DNA of 64,000 nucleotides from Plantactinospora mayteni (GCF_016862935.1 NZ_BONX01000004.1:62001-126000), one strand, 5' to 3'. Positions 16,427 to 25,111 are shown, counted from the stretch's first letter. The notes: generated by a model from the letters alone, not told the origin. Numbers and translations are program-made.

Positions 16427-17224
16427 GTGCTGATCCTGCTGCCTCCGTCGGAGGGGAAGACCCCACCCCGCTCCGGCCGGCCGGTGAACCCGGACGCGCT
16501 GACCCAGGGGGCGCTGAACCCCGGGCGGGAACGCGTGCTCGACGCGCTCGTCGCGCTCTGCGCCGACCCGGACCGGGATCGGGCCCGGGAGGTGCTCGGG
16601 CTCAGCCCGGGGCAGGACGAGGAGCTGGACCGCAACGCCCGGCTGCGTACCGCCCCGGCGCAGCCGGCGGCCAAGATCTACACCGGAGTGCTCTACGACG
16701 CCCTCGACCTCGGTAACCTGCCCGGTCCGGCACGCGCCCGGGCCCGCCGCTCCGTACTCGTCTTCTCCGGGCTCTGGGGAGCGATCCGGATGGACGACCG
16801 GATCCCGGCGTACCGCTGTGCGATCGGGGTGAACCTGCCCGGGGTGGGCGGGCTGGCGGCGTACTGGCGCGGGCTGCTCGACCCGGTGCTCACCGAGACG
16901 GCCGGCGGCGGGCCCGTGCTCGACCTCCGCTCCAGCGGGTACGCGGCGATGTGGCGGCCCACCGGGCGGCTGGCCGAGCGCACCGTGACGGTCCGGGTGC
17001 TGCACGAGCAGGTGGTCGACGGGGAGGTCCGGCGATCCGTGGTGAGCCACTTCAACAAGGCCAGCAAGGGTCGACTGGTCCGCGACCTGCTGCTGGCCGG
17101 CGCGGCGCCCCGGTCGGCCGGCAAGCTGGTCGAGGCGTTGCGCGACCTGAAGTACACCGTCGAGGAGCAGCCGGTGGTCGCCGGCCGCCCCCGTCAGCTC
17201 GACCTGGTGGTCATCGAGCTGTGA
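16427..17224 (+). CDS. yaaA: Peroxide stress protein YaaA (DUF328), 265 aa
   Basis: Begins LILLPPSEGKT, the family signature. Also present are ALNPGRERV and, near the C-terminus, SHFNKASKGRLVRDLL, which matches the conserved basic FNK..K.KG-type element. In E. coli YaaA lowers free iron during peroxide stress. I chose the GTG at 16427 because it places the conserved MLILLPPSEGK start exactly; an in-frame TTG lies nine bases before. It follows the azoreductase by 87 bp on the same strand, so both may respond to oxidative stress (inference). Confidence 0.92.
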   Translation: MLILLPPSEGKTPPRSGRPVNPDALTQGALNPGRERVLDALVALCADPDRDRAREVLGLSPGQDEELDRNARLRTAPAQPAAKIYTGVLYDALDLGNLPGPARARARRSVLVFSGLWGAIRMDDRIPAYRCAIGVNLPGVGGLAAYWRGLLDPVLTETAGGGPVLDLRSSGYAAMWRPTGRLAERTVTVRVLHEQVVDGEVRRSVVSHFNKASKGRLVRDLLLAGAAPRSAGKLVEALRDLKYTVEEQPVVAGRPRQLDLVVIEL

Positions 17225-17412
17225 CGTCGGCCGGGACCGCCCGGCCGGAACGCCCGGAACGCCGCCAGCACGTCGTCGAGCGGCGGGGCGTCGAGCGGGC
17301 CCAGTTCGTCGGTGAGCCGGTCGCGCAGCCGGGTGAGCCGGCGACGCAGGCGTACCGGATTACGGGGTGTCGGCGACGCGCGGGGCGTCGGGGGGCGCTG
17401 GGCGTACGCCAT
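17194..17412 (-). CDS. Possible small protein, 72 aa, uncertain
   Basis: An ATG frame with Arg-rich N-terminal half and a plausible helix (RLRDRLTDELGPLDAPPLDDVLAAFRAF). It overlaps the last 31 bp of yaaA on the other strand and lies downstream of, and in frame with, the NUDIX gene stop at 17497. It could be a real small gene, a former C-terminal extension of the NUDIX protein, or noise in GC-rich DNA. Confidence 0.3.
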   Translation of the reverse strand: MAYAQRPPTPRASPTPRNPVRLRRRLTRLRDRLTDELGPLDAPPLDDVLAAFRAFRPGGPGRRHSSMTTRSS

Positions 17413-17496
17413 GGTCTCGACGACGCCGACCCCGCACGAACCGTGCCGGGTCGGCGCCGTCGGGCCCGTTCCCCGTCCCCGAACCGTCGGGCCGGG

Positions 17497-18249
17497 TCAT
17501 CGGACCTGCTCCTCTCGGGTCGGCCGGAGCAGGGCCGGATGCAGCAGGGTGGCGTCGCCGGCCCGGTAGAGCCGGGCCCGTGGCCCGCCCCGCTCGCCGC
17601 CCCGGCTGGTCGTCCCGCCGGTACTCTCCACGAAGCCGGGCACCGACAGCACCTTGCGGTGGAAGTTGCCGGGATGGAGCTGCTCGCCCCAGACGGCGGC
17701 GTAGACGGCGCGCAGCTCCCCGATGGTGAACTCCGGCCCGAGGAACGCCCTGCCCAGCGGGGTGTACTCCAGCTTGGCCCGGGCGCGTTCCAGGCCGTCG
17801 GCGAGCACGATGTCGTGGTCGAAGGCCAGCTCCAGGACGTCGTCGACCGGGACCCAGGCGACGGTGGCGGCGTCACCACCGGCCCGGGGGTCCGGCAGGC
17901 TCGGCGCGAACCCGAGGTATGCCACGGACATCACCCGCATCCGTGGGTCCCGCCCCGGGTCGCCGTAGGTGCGTAACTGTTCGAGGTGGACCCGGGCCAG
18001 GGCCGCCTCGCCCGGGCGCAGCCCGGTCTCCTCGGCCAACTCGCGGCGGGCCGCCTCGGCCAGCGTCTCGTCCTGGACGAAACCGCCCGGCAGGGCCAGC
18101 CGGCCCCGGTACGGATGTTCGGCCCGCTCGATCAGCAGCACGTGCAGCGCACCGTCCCGGATGGTCAGTACCACGATGTCGACGGTGACCGCGACCGGCG
18201 GAAACGCGGTCGGGTCGTACGCGGCCAGGAACGTGGACTCCGCGCGCAT
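17497..18249 (-). CDS. NUDIX hydrolase with NrtR-type winged-helix C-terminus, 250 aa
   Basis: A complete Nudix box runs from G55 to L77 with E61, R69, E70, E73 and E74 in place, so it should still bind metal and hydrolyse a nucleoside-diphosphate derivative. The C-terminal segment (LGPEFTIGELRAVYAAVWGEQLHPGNFHRKVLSVPGFV) matches the winged-helix of NrtR-type regulators of NAD metabolism, which sense ADP-ribose. No nad or pnc genes are adjacent. A perfect TGAGT-AAT-ACTCA palindrome just upstream suggests self-control. Confidence 0.88.
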   Translation of the reverse strand: MRAESTFLAAYDPTAFPPVAVTVDIVVLTIRDGALHVLLIERAEHPYRGRLALPGGFVQDETLAEAARRELAEETGLRPGEAALARVHLEQLRTYGDPGRDPRMRVMSVAYLGFAPSLPDPRAGGDAATVAWVPVDDVLELAFDHDIVLADGLERARAKLEYTPLGRAFLGPEFTIGELRAVYAAVWGEQLHPGNFHRKVLSVPGFVESTGGTTSRGGERGGPRARLYRAGDATLLHPALLRPTREEQVR

Positions 18250-18276
18250 CAGGCCCGCCCTCCGTTGTTCTCAACT

Positions 18277-18289
18277 TGAGTAATACTCA
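18277..18289. promoter_or_regulatory. Candidate operator of the NrtR-like NUDIX gene
   Basis: TGAGTAATACTCA is a perfect dyad 28-40 bp upstream of the gene start, in a locally AT-rich stretch flanked by TTCTC/GAGAA. Placed over the expected promoter. Confidence 0.55.
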
Positions 18290-18411
18290 CTTCGAGAAGA
18301 AGTTACCGCGCGGCGGTGACCCGCTCAACCCCCGCGCCGTGCAGTACCGGGCGGAATCGCGCGCCGCCAACCGACTCGGGGCAGGGTCAGCCCGAGCGGG
18401 ATCCGCCCCGG

Positions 18412-19359
18412 TCAGCTCCGGTGCGGCGCGAGGTCGGCCAGTATCTCCAGCATCGCGGTCACCGCCGGAGCCCGGAACTCCGGTCTGGCCGTCACCGCGT
18501 AGAGCCGGCGGGTCGGCAGCACCGGCGCGGTCGGGCGCAGCACCACGTCACGGCGCACCGCGACGGCGGCCAGGGTCGGCATCAACATCACGCCGACACC
18601 GGCCGCCACCAGAGCCTGCTTGCCGCTCCAGTCGTCGCACCAGAACCCGATCCGGGGTGCGGCACCGAGCGCCTGGGCCAGCGGGGCGACCGGCCCGAGA
18701 CAGTCGGGATGCGCCCCGTCGATCCAGGTCTCGCCGCCCAGGTCGGCCAGGCGGATCCGGCGACGCCGGGCCAGCCGGTGCTGGGCCGGCAGGACGACCT
18801 GGAGTTCCTCGTCGAGCAGGGGCACCAGGTCGACACCGTCGACACTCGTCCGGGGCGGGTCGACACCGATCGGGGCGGCCCGGGCCGCCTGCGGTTCGTC
18901 GTACAGGTGCCAGTCGGTCACCAGGGCCAGGTCGATCCGCCCGTCCCGTACCGACGGCAGCAGCGCCGCCTGGTCGAGCTGCCGGAGGCTGAGCGTCACG
19001 CCCGGATGGAGCCGACCGAACCGGCGTACCGCCTCGGGCACGAAGTGCGTGTTGACGCTCGGAAAGGCCGCCAGCCGGAGTTCGCCCGACTCCAGCTCGG
19101 CGAAGGAGGCCAGCCGGGCCTCCAGGTCCCGCAGCCGGGCGAGGCTGTCCCGGGCGAGTTCGATCGCGACCGCACCGGCCGGGGTCGGCCGGACACCACG
19201 GGCGTCCCGGCTGAACAGCCGTACGCCGAGCCGCCGCTCCAGGCCGGCGATCTGGCGCGAGACGGCCGGCTGGGTCAGCGAGAGCGCGGTGGCAGCCGCC
19301 GAGAACGAACCGCGCTCGCCGACCGCGACGAGCACCTGCAACGACCAGGGATCGAGCAT
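18412..19359 (-). CDS. LysR-family transcriptional regulator, 315 aa
   Basis: The N-terminal HTH is clear: LQVLVAVGERGSFSAAATALSLTQPAVSRQIAGLERRLGVRLFSR. The rest is the two-lobe periplasmic-binding-like effector domain. It is divergent from two methyltransferase genes across a 70-bp gap, the classic arrangement for LysR control of the neighbouring operon. Length is standard. The effector is unknown. Confidence 0.93.
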   Translation of the reverse strand: MLDPWSLQVLVAVGERGSFSAAATALSLTQPAVSRQIAGLERRLGVRLFSRDARGVRPTPAGAVAIELARDSLARLRDLEARLASFAELESGELRLAAFPSVNTHFVPEAVRRFGRLHPGVTLSLRQLDQAALLPSVRDGRIDLALVTDWHLYDEPQAARAAPIGVDPPRTSVDGVDLVPLLDEELQVVLPAQHRLARRRRIRLADLGGETWIDGAHPDCLGPVAPLAQALGAAPRIGFWCDDWSGKQALVAAGVGVMLMPTLAAVAVRRDVVLRPTAPVLPTRRLYAVTARPEFRAPAVTAMLEILADLAPHRS

Positions 19360-19395
19360 GCGTCGAGCTTATGGCAGACCCAACCAATCCGCAGT

Positions 19396-19410
19396 TGTCC
19401 GCATGGGACA
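19396..19410. promoter_or_regulatory. Candidate LysR operator between LysR and the methyltransferases
   Basis: TGTCC-GCATG-GGACA, perfect 5-bp arms with a 5-bp spacer, lies in the 70-bp divergent interval. LysR proteins typically bind such dyads in shared intergenic DNA. Confidence 0.5.
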
Positions 19411-19429
19411 CCTGACCGACGCTTGACCG

Positions 19430-20215
19430 GTGAGTCCAATCAGCACAGTCCGGGCGTACGGCCCGGATGCCGGTACCGGCGACGTCACCGCCGCCCGGAT
19501 CGCCGACCAGTTGGCCTTCCTGTCCGGATGGCTGCCCCCGGCGCCGGCCCGGATCCTCGACGCCGGCTGCGGGCGGGGCGACCTCGCCCGCGCCCTCGGC
19601 CAGGCCGGTTACGCCGTCCTGGGCGTGGACGTCGATCCGGTGGCCGTCAGCGTGGCCGCCGCACAGGGTGTCGCGGCGCTCGTGGCCGACCTGGCCGACT
19701 ACCGGGACGAGTACCCCTTCGACGTGGTGCTCTGTTCGCTCTCCCTGCACCACATGGCGGACCTCGCCGGTGCGGTCCGGCGGGCCCGGTCGCTGCTGCG
19801 GCCGGGCGGGATGCTGGTGGTCGACGAGTTCGCCTGGGAGCGGGCGGACGCCGCCACCGCCGGCTGGTACCACGATTTCGCGGCAGTGCTCGGTGCCGCC
19901 GGACGATTCGGGCCGGAGCCCGGAGCCGGGCCGGTCACGGCGCCCCACCGGCACTGGGTCGAGCGGCACCGCGACGATCACCGCCTGCACCCGGGAGAGG
20001 CCATCAGCGGGGAGATCGGCACGCTCTTCGACATCCGCGAGACCGTGCGGGTGCCGTACCTGCACCGCTATCTCGCCGAGCGGCTCGGCGACGACGCCGA
20101 CGGGCTGGCGGTGTTCACCACACTCCGACACATCGAGCGCCTGCGGGTGGCCGACGAGGGCCTCGCCGCGGTCGGCCTGCGGTTGCTCGCCCAGGCCCGT
20201 CCGGAAGGGAACTGA
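19430..20215 (+). CDS. Class I SAM-dependent methyltransferase, 261 aa
   Basis: Motif I ILDAGCGRGDLA (SAM-binding glycine loop) is followed by an acidic residue after GVDVD, then CSLSLHHM and RPGGMLVVDEF, the usual order of a Rossmann methyltransferase. Substrate unknown. GTG start at 19430. A second methyltransferase begins one base after its stop, so they form one operon, probably controlled by the divergent LysR protein. The two proteins are not close copies; the second has a longer C-terminal half. Confidence 0.9.
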   Translation: MSPISTVRAYGPDAGTGDVTAARIADQLAFLSGWLPPAPARILDAGCGRGDLARALGQAGYAVLGVDVDPVAVSVAAAQGVAALVADLADYRDEYPFDVVLCSLSLHHMADLAGAVRRARSLLRPGGMLVVDEFAWERADAATAGWYHDFAAVLGAAGRFGPEPGAGPVTAPHRHWVERHRDDHRLHPGEAISGEIGTLFDIRETVRVPYLHRYLAERLGDDADGLAVFTTLRHIERLRVADEGLAAVGLRLLAQARPEGN

Positions 20216-20216
20216 G

Positions 20217-21050
20217 ATGCACATCGTCAACACCGCCCAGGCCGCAGCGTGGAACGGGCCGGAGGGCGCCAACTGGGCCGCGCAGAGCGAGCGGGACGAC
20301 CCGGTGAACGGCGCGCTCACCGAGGCGCTGCTCAGCGCCGCCGCGATCGGGCCCGAGGACCGGGTACTCGACATCGGCTGCGGTACCGGCGAGACGACCC
20401 GGCTCGCCGCCCGGCTGGCCGTCCGGGGCCGGGTGCTCGGGGTCGACCTCTCCGCGCTGATGCTCGACCACGCCCGGGCCGCCGCGACCTCGGCCGGCCT
20501 GCGCAACGTCGAGTTCACGGCGGGCGACGTGCAGGTACACCCGTTTCCGGGCGACGAGTTCGACGTGGCGATCAGCCAGTTCGGCATCATGTTCTTCGCC
20601 GACCCGGTGGCGGCGTTCGGCAACGTCCGCCACGCGCTCCGGCCGGGCGGCCGGCTCGCCTTCGTCTGCCCCCGCGGGATGGCCGACAACGCCTGGTACG
20701 TGGCGCCGATGTCCGCGCTGCACGGCGAGCGGGACCCCGCCCGACTGCCTGACTCGGCGATGTTCTCGCTGGCCGACCCGGCGCGGCTGACCGAGGTGCT
20801 GGGCCGGGCCGGTTTCACCGACGTACGGCCCCGGCCGGTCGACGTCCCGATGGCGTTCGGGGCGGACATGGCCGAGGCGGCCGAGGGGTTCCTCGGCTCG
20901 GGGCCGGTCCTGGCGGTGCTGCAACAGGAGTGTGGGCCGAGCGTCGAGGCGGCCCGGGAGATCCTGGTCGAGGCGCTGCGCCGCTACGAGGGCCCGGACG
21001 GGGTACGCATCCCCGGGGCGCACTGGCTGGTCACCGCCCGCCGACCGTAA
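20217..21050 (+). CDS. Class I SAM-dependent methyltransferase, 277 aa
   Basis: Motif I VLDIGCGTGETT, then GVDLSALML, FDVAISQFGIMFFADP and LRPGGRLAFVC give the full class I pattern. The ATG at 20217 sits one base after the previous stop, with GGAAGGGA upstream. N-terminal residues AAWNGPEGANWAAQSE match a common subgroup of small-molecule methyltransferases. A large nested hairpin follows the gene. Confidence 0.9.
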   Translation: MHIVNTAQAAAWNGPEGANWAAQSERDDPVNGALTEALLSAAAIGPEDRVLDIGCGTGETTRLAARLAVRGRVLGVDLSALMLDHARAAATSAGLRNVEFTAGDVQVHPFPGDEFDVAISQFGIMFFADPVAAFGNVRHALRPGGRLAFVCPRGMADNAWYVAPMSALHGERDPARLPDSAMFSLADPARLTEVLGRAGFTDVRPRPVDVPMAFGADMAEAAEGFLGSGPVLAVLQQECGPSVEAAREILVEALRRYEGPDGVRIPGAHWLVTARRP

Positions 21051-21094
21051 CCGGGGTCCGGCCGCCGACCGTACCGGAACCCAGCCGCCGACCG
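21038..21094. repeat. Three copies of CCGCCGACCG
   Basis: Copies at 21038-21047, 21062-21071 and 21085-21094. The first lies inside the end of the methyltransferase gene and encodes its last residues. Confidence 0.8.
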
Positions 21095-21179
21095 GACCCG
21101 TGGACCGGCCCTGACCGTAGCCGGGACCGGTGCACGCGCACCGGTCGGCGGCTCGGGCTGTGCCGGTCCACGGGTCCGG
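21092..21179 (+). terminator. Large nested hairpin after the methyltransferase operon
   Basis: An 18-bp perfect outer stem (arms 21092-21109 and 21162-21179) encloses a second perfect 9-bp hairpin (21125-21133 and 21138-21146). This is larger than an ordinary actinomycete terminator and would fold on either strand. It probably ends the operon. Confidence 0.7.
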
Positions 21180-21251
21180 GCCGAGCGCCGGCGCGGGACC
21201 GGACCGGTGCCGGGTATTCCGCTCCGGCCCGGGATGCCACATCCTGGATCC

Positions 21252-21641
21252 ATGGGCGAGGTGCGACCGATACCGAGCGTTGGGGATCTGTTCATCGACA
21301 GCCGTGGCGGCGACCGGACGATGCGGGTCAGCTATCACGGCGACCGGGGCACCGTGGTGGTGTCGCTGTGGATCGGCACGGTGTGCCGGGGATCGTTCCG
21401 GATGGCGACCGACGACGTGAGCAGGTTGATCGCGACGCTCAACGAGATCAACCTCTCCGCCGCCCCGACCGTGCGGATCGAGACGGCCTCGCCCGGCTCG
21501 CCGCCGGACGCCACCGGCACGGCGACCGTCGGCACGGCGGCCAGCGGGACCGCCGGGGTGGACGGTCCGCCCGTCGACCAGACCGGCGACATCTCCGGCC
21601 TCGCCCGGATCGTCGCGCCGCCCACCCTCCGGGTCGCCTGA
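21252..21641 (+). CDS. Hypothetical protein, 129 aa
   Basis: Residues 20-70 (DRTMRVSYHGDRGTVVVSLWIGTVCRGSFRMATDDVSRLIATL) resemble, from memory, a short actinomycete protein core with alternating beta-strands and a helix. The last 50 residues are a Thr/Gly/Pro-rich disordered tail. No signal peptide. The ATG at 21252 is used; a start at 21207 would add 15 residues. Ribosome site weak. It precedes a two-component system by 60 bp; a link is not proven. Confidence 0.65.
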   Translation: MGEVRPIPSVGDLFIDSRGGDRTMRVSYHGDRGTVVVSLWIGTVCRGSFRMATDDVSRLIATLNEINLSAAPTVRIETASPGSPPDATGTATVGTAASGTAGVDGPPVDQTGDISGLARIVAPPTLRVA

Positions 21642-21700
21642 GTCCGACCGTACTTTTGGCCGGTTCGGCAGCCGCGCCGGACTCTCGTAGCCTGACCAGC

Positions 21701-22858
21701 GTGAACATTCGGAACCCGGTGGCCGGCCGGGGCCGGTTCGTCGCCGACGCCGGGCTCGGCATCCTGTTCGTCGCGACCCTCGTGGTCACGGCGACCGCGC
21801 TCGCCACCAGTTGGGGTGGCCGCTACTGGCTGTTCGACGGTGCCGCCGGAGCGGTGGCCGGCGGCATCGCCCTGGCGCGTCGGCGGCACCGGCTCTGGGC
21901 GGCGGTCGCCGGCCTCACCGTCGCGGCCGTCGCCATCCTGGTCGCCCGGTCCGCCGGACTGCCCGCCGAGCCCGGCCCCACCACGGCCCTCGCCCTCTCC
22001 GTGCTGGTGGGTTCCGCGGTCCGGACCCTGCCGTCACGCCCGGCCGGCGCGATCGCGGTCGGCGGGCTGGCGATCGTGCTCGGCGCCCAGTTCGCCTTCC
22101 CACCCTCCGGCACCGTTGTCGGCGGCGTCGCCGGGCTGAACGTGGTGGGCTGGCTCGCCGCGTTGACGGTGGGGCTGGGCCTGCGGCTGCTGGCCGCCCG
22201 CCGCCGGGCCGTGGCCGAGCAGGTACGCCGGGACGAGCGCCTGGAACTGGCCAGGGAGCTGCACGACGTCGTCGCCCACCACATCACCGGCATCGTGGTG
22301 CAGGCCCAGGCGGCCCAGATCGTCGCCCGGCGGTACCCGGAGCGGGCCGGTGCCGCGCTGGCCGGCATCGAGTCGGCCGGCTCGGACGCGCTGGCCGCGA
22401 TGCGCCGGGTGGTGGGACTGCTGCGCGACGCCGACGACGCGGCCCCGACCAGCGCCAACCCCGAACAGCTCGGCGATCTGGTCAGGCGCTTCGAGGGCCA
22501 CGGGCCGGCGGTACGGCTGCGGTTGCCGGACGGCGAGGACACCACGGCGTGGCCGCCGGAGGTGACCAGTACGGTGCACCGGGTGGTACGGGAGTCGCTG
22601 ACCAACATCGCCCGGCACGCCCCGCAGGCCCGGTCGGTCACGGTGACCGTCGCCCGGGACCGGGAAGCGGTCACCGTCGAGGTGGTCGACGACGCCCCGC
22701 CGGCCGCGCCGCGCTATTCGCACCGGAGCGGCTACGGGCTGATCGGGATGCGGGAACGCCTCGAAGCGCTCGGCGGCACCCTCCGGGCCGGACCGTGTCC
22801 CGGCGCCGGCTGGGCGGTACGCGCCAGTGTGCCCGTACCGGCCGGGAGCCGCCGATGA
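21701..22858 (+). CDS. Sensor histidine kinase, NarL/DesK-type, 385 aa
   Basis: Several membrane segments occupy residues 15-165. The dimerisation/phosphoacceptor helix follows with LARELHDVVAHHITG, placing the phosphorylated histidine at H188 (HisKA_3 type). The ATPase domain has RESLTNIARHAP (N-box) and GYGLIGMRERLEALGG (G-box). It should phosphorylate the response regulator encoded next, whose start overlaps its stop (ATGA). The signal, sensed in the membrane, is unknown. GTG start at 21701. Confidence 0.95.
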   Translation: MNIRNPVAGRGRFVADAGLGILFVATLVVTATALATSWGGRYWLFDGAAGAVAGGIALARRRHRLWAAVAGLTVAAVAILVARSAGLPAEPGPTTALALSVLVGSAVRTLPSRPAGAIAVGGLAIVLGAQFAFPPSGTVVGGVAGLNVVGWLAALTVGLGLRLLAARRRAVAEQVRRDERLELARELHDVVAHHITGIVVQAQAAQIVARRYPERAGAALAGIESAGSDALAAMRRVVGLLRDADDAAPTSANPEQLGDLVRRFEGHGPAVRLRLPDGEDTTAWPPEVTSTVHRVVRESLTNIARHAPQARSVTVTVARDREAVTVEVVDDAPPAAPRYSHRSGYGLIGMRERLEALGGTLRAGPCPGAGWAVRASVPVPAGSRR

Positions 22859-23511
22859 CCATCCGGGTACTGCTCGCCGACGACCAGGCGATGGTACGCA
22901 GCGGTCTGCGGCTCATCCTGGAGGACCAGCCCGACATCGACGTGGTCGCCGAGGCCGCCGACGGGGGTCAGGCGGTCGCGCTCGCCCGACGGCTGCGCCC
23001 GGACGTCTGCCTGGTGGACATCCGGATGCCCCGGCTCGACGGGATCGAGGTGACCCGCGCGCTGGCCGGACCCGACGTCCCGGATCCGCTCCGGGTGGTC
23101 GTGGTCACCACCTTCGACCTCGATGAGTACGTCTACGGCGCACTGCGCGGCGGAGCGGTCGGCTTCGTACTCAAGGACGCCGGCCCGGCGCTGCTGGTCG
23201 AGGCGGTCCGGGCCGCGCACGCCGGGGACGCCCTGGTCTCGCCCTCGGTCACCGTGCGACTGCTGCGCCACCTGCGGAGCGTCGGGGCACCCGGCAGCGG
23301 GCGCCCCGCCCGAGCGCTCTCCGAACGGGAGACCGAGGTGGTCCGGGCCATCGCCCGGGGGCGTACCAACCAGGAGATCGCGGCCGAGCTGTTCATCTCG
23401 TTGAGCACGGTCAAGAGCCACCTCTCCGGCATCCAGACCAAGCTGGGGCTACGCAACCGGGTCGAGGTGGCGGCCTGGGCCTGGGCGAACCACGTCGTCG
23501 GACTCGGGTAG
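22855..23511 (+). CDS. Response regulator, NarL/LuxR type, 218 aa
   Basis: The receiver domain has the acidic pocket D9/D10, phosphoacceptor D55 (VCLVDIRMP), T-switch in VVTTFD and K in VLKDAG. The C-terminal LuxR HTH reads LSERETEVVRAIARGRTNQEIAAELFISLSTVKSHL. It is translationally coupled to the kinase gene. No transporter or other target gene follows in the operon; the next gene is convergent. Confidence 0.96.
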   Translation: MTIRVLLADDQAMVRSGLRLILEDQPDIDVVAEAADGGQAVALARRLRPDVCLVDIRMPRLDGIEVTRALAGPDVPDPLRVVVVTTFDLDEYVYGALRGGAVGFVLKDAGPALLVEAVRAAHAGDALVSPSVTVRLLRHLRSVGAPGSGRPARALSERETEVVRAIARGRTNQEIAAELFISLSTVKSHLSGIQTKLGLRNRVEVAAWAWANHVVGLG

Positions 23512-23624
23512 CCAGCCCTCGAGAGCGCGGCCGAGCGGCTCGGCCCGGGCCGACCTCGGCTCGGGGTCACACCGCCGGCCCCGCCACCAGGGTCTCCACT
23601 CGCAGCCCAGGCGGTTGGTGGCGG

Positions 23625-24587
23625 TCAGCGGGGTGGTGCGGCGTACAGCGTTGCCAGGCCGGACACGGTGGCTGCCAGCCGCTGCCGCAGCGACTCCGGC
23701 TCCAGCACCTCGACCTCGGCGCCGAGCCGCAGGAACTGCCGCTCGGCGTGGCTGTCCGACTCGATCGGCACCCGGGCGAGGACCCAGCCGTCGGGCTGCC
23801 GTTCGCCCTCGGCCACCGCGTCCGCCACCGCGCTCCCCGACAGGTGCGGCAGTTGGTCGAGCACGCCCGGCGCGAACCGGGCCAGTGCCTCCGCCCGGTG
23901 CAGTCGGGTGCGGAACTCCAGGATCTGCGCCCGCCAGTACGCCGCCAGGTCGAACTCCGCCGGCCGGTCGAACCGCTCGGCGAGTACGGACAGCTGGCGG
24001 ATGTGGTTGACCCGGAAGGTCCGCAGGTCCCGGTCGGCCCGGGCCACCAGATACCACTTGCCCGCCTTCAGCACCAGCCCGTACGGCTCCAGCCGGCGGT
24101 CCACGACCCGGGTCCAGTTCTCGTACCGCACCGTGACGACCCGTTGCCGCCACACGGCGTCGGCGACGGCGGCGAGATGGTCGGCGCTGTCCCCGTCGTG
24201 GTACCAGCCCGGGGCGTCGAGGTGGAAGACCTGGCGCATCCGGTCGGCCCGCTCCCGCAGCGCCGCCGGCAGCGCGGCGGCGAGCTTCAGTTGCGCGGCG
24301 GCCACCGCCTCGGCCAGCCCCAGGTCGGCCGCCGCCCCCGGCAACCCGGTCAGCGCCAGTCCCTGGGCCTCGTCGGCGGTGAGCCCGGTCAACTGGGTCT
24401 GGTAGCCGTCGACCAGCTGGTAACCGTTGGCGTCGCCGTAGACCGGGATGCCGGCGGTGCCGAGGGCCAGCACGTCCCGGTAGATCGTCCGCACCGACAC
24501 CTCCAGCTCGCCCGCGAGCTGCCGGGCGGTCAGCCGGCCCCGGCTCTGCAACAGCAGGGCGATGGAGAGCAGACGGTCGGCGCGCAC
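23625..24587 (-). CDS. WYL-domain transcriptional regulator (YafY-type), 320 aa
   Basis: An N-terminal winged helix (RLLSIALLLQSRGRLTARQLAGELEVSVRTIYRDVLAL) is followed by the WYL domain with PYGLVLKAGKWYLVARADRDLRTFRV. WYL domains sense nucleic acid or nucleotide ligands. It is divergent from a DUF1579-like gene, with a perfect dyad between them that it probably binds. Confidence 0.93.
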   Translation of the reverse strand: MRADRLLSIALLLQSRGRLTARQLAGELEVSVRTIYRDVLALGTAGIPVYGDANGYQLVDGYQTQLTGLTADEAQGLALTGLPGAAADLGLAEAVAAAQLKLAAALPAALRERADRMRQVFHLDAPGWYHDGDSADHLAAVADAVWRQRVVTVRYENWTRVVDRRLEPYGLVLKAGKWYLVARADRDLRTFRVNHIRQLSVLAERFDRPAEFDLAAYWRAQILEFRTRLHRAEALARFAPGVLDQLPHLSGSAVADAVAEGERQPDGWVLARVPIESDSHAERQFLRLGAEVEVLEPESLRQRLAATVSGLATLYAAPPR

Positions 24588-24612
24588 GGTGCCGAAGTCT
24601 GCCAGCGGGGAC

Positions 24613-24627
24613 TGACAGAACGTGTCA
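24613..24627. promoter_or_regulatory. Candidate WYL-regulator operator
   Basis: TGACA-GAACG-TGTCA, perfect 5-bp arms, lies 26-40 bp before each divergent gene start. A TAGCGT -10-like hexamer at 24640-24645, seven bases before the ATG at 24653, suggests that gene may be transcribed leaderless. Confidence 0.6.
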
Positions 24628-24652
24628 GGGGTACGGCCCTAGCGTTCCCGGC

Positions 24653-25111
24653 ATGAGGAACACGGATTTCGACTTCCTGGCCGGGCACTGGACCAGCCGG
24701 CAGCGCCGACTCGTCAAGGTGCTCTCCGGCGTCGACGAGTGGTACGAGTTCGACGCGACCCTGGACTGCCAGGTACTGCTGGACGGCTCCGGCGTCTTCG
24801 ATGTGCTCAGGGCGCCGGAGCGGGACATCGAGGGGATCACCCTGCGGTTGTTCAACCCGGAGGAACGGGTGTGGCGGATCTGGTGGGCCGCGAAGACCAG
24901 CGGCGGCCAGTTGGACGTACCGGTCGTCGGGCGGTTCACCGACGGGGTCGGCGTGTTCGAGTGCGACGACACCTGGGAGGGCAGGCCGATCCGGGTTCGG
25001 TACACCTGGTCCGGGGCCGACACCGGGCAGCCCCGGTGGGAGCAGGCGTTCTCGCCGGACGGCGGGCGGACCTGGGAGGTCAACTGGGTGGCGACCTTCC
25101 GGCGCGACTAG
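24653..25111 (+). CDS. DUF1579-like hypothetical protein, 152 aa
   Basis: Begins DFDFLAGHWTSRQRRL, close to the FDFLxGxW opening of DUF1579/lipocalin-like stress proteins, and has a repeating beta-strand pattern with several Trp (WRIWWAAKT, FECDDTWEGRPIRVRYTW). It is probably a single-domain beta-barrel that binds a hydrophobic ligand. It has no signal peptide. No ribosome site is seen before the ATG, consistent with a leaderless transcript. Controlled, by position, by the divergent WYL regulator. Confidence 0.82.
   Translation: MRNTDFDFLAGHWTSRQRRLVKVLSGVDEWYEFDATLDCQVLLDGSGVFDVLRAPERDIEGITLRLFNPEERVWRIWWAAKTSGGQLDVPVVGRFTDGVGVFECDDTWEGRPIRVRYTWSGADTGQPRWEQAFSPDGGRTWEVNWVATFRRD

Noticed and set aside
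15542-17050. 500-codon minus-strand frame over azoR and yaaA
   Set aside because: Both plus-strand genes have clear family motifs; the minus frame has none.
21038-21179. CRISPR-like repeats
   Set aside because: Only three short copies with unequal spacing and no cas genes; better explained as hairpin and duplication.
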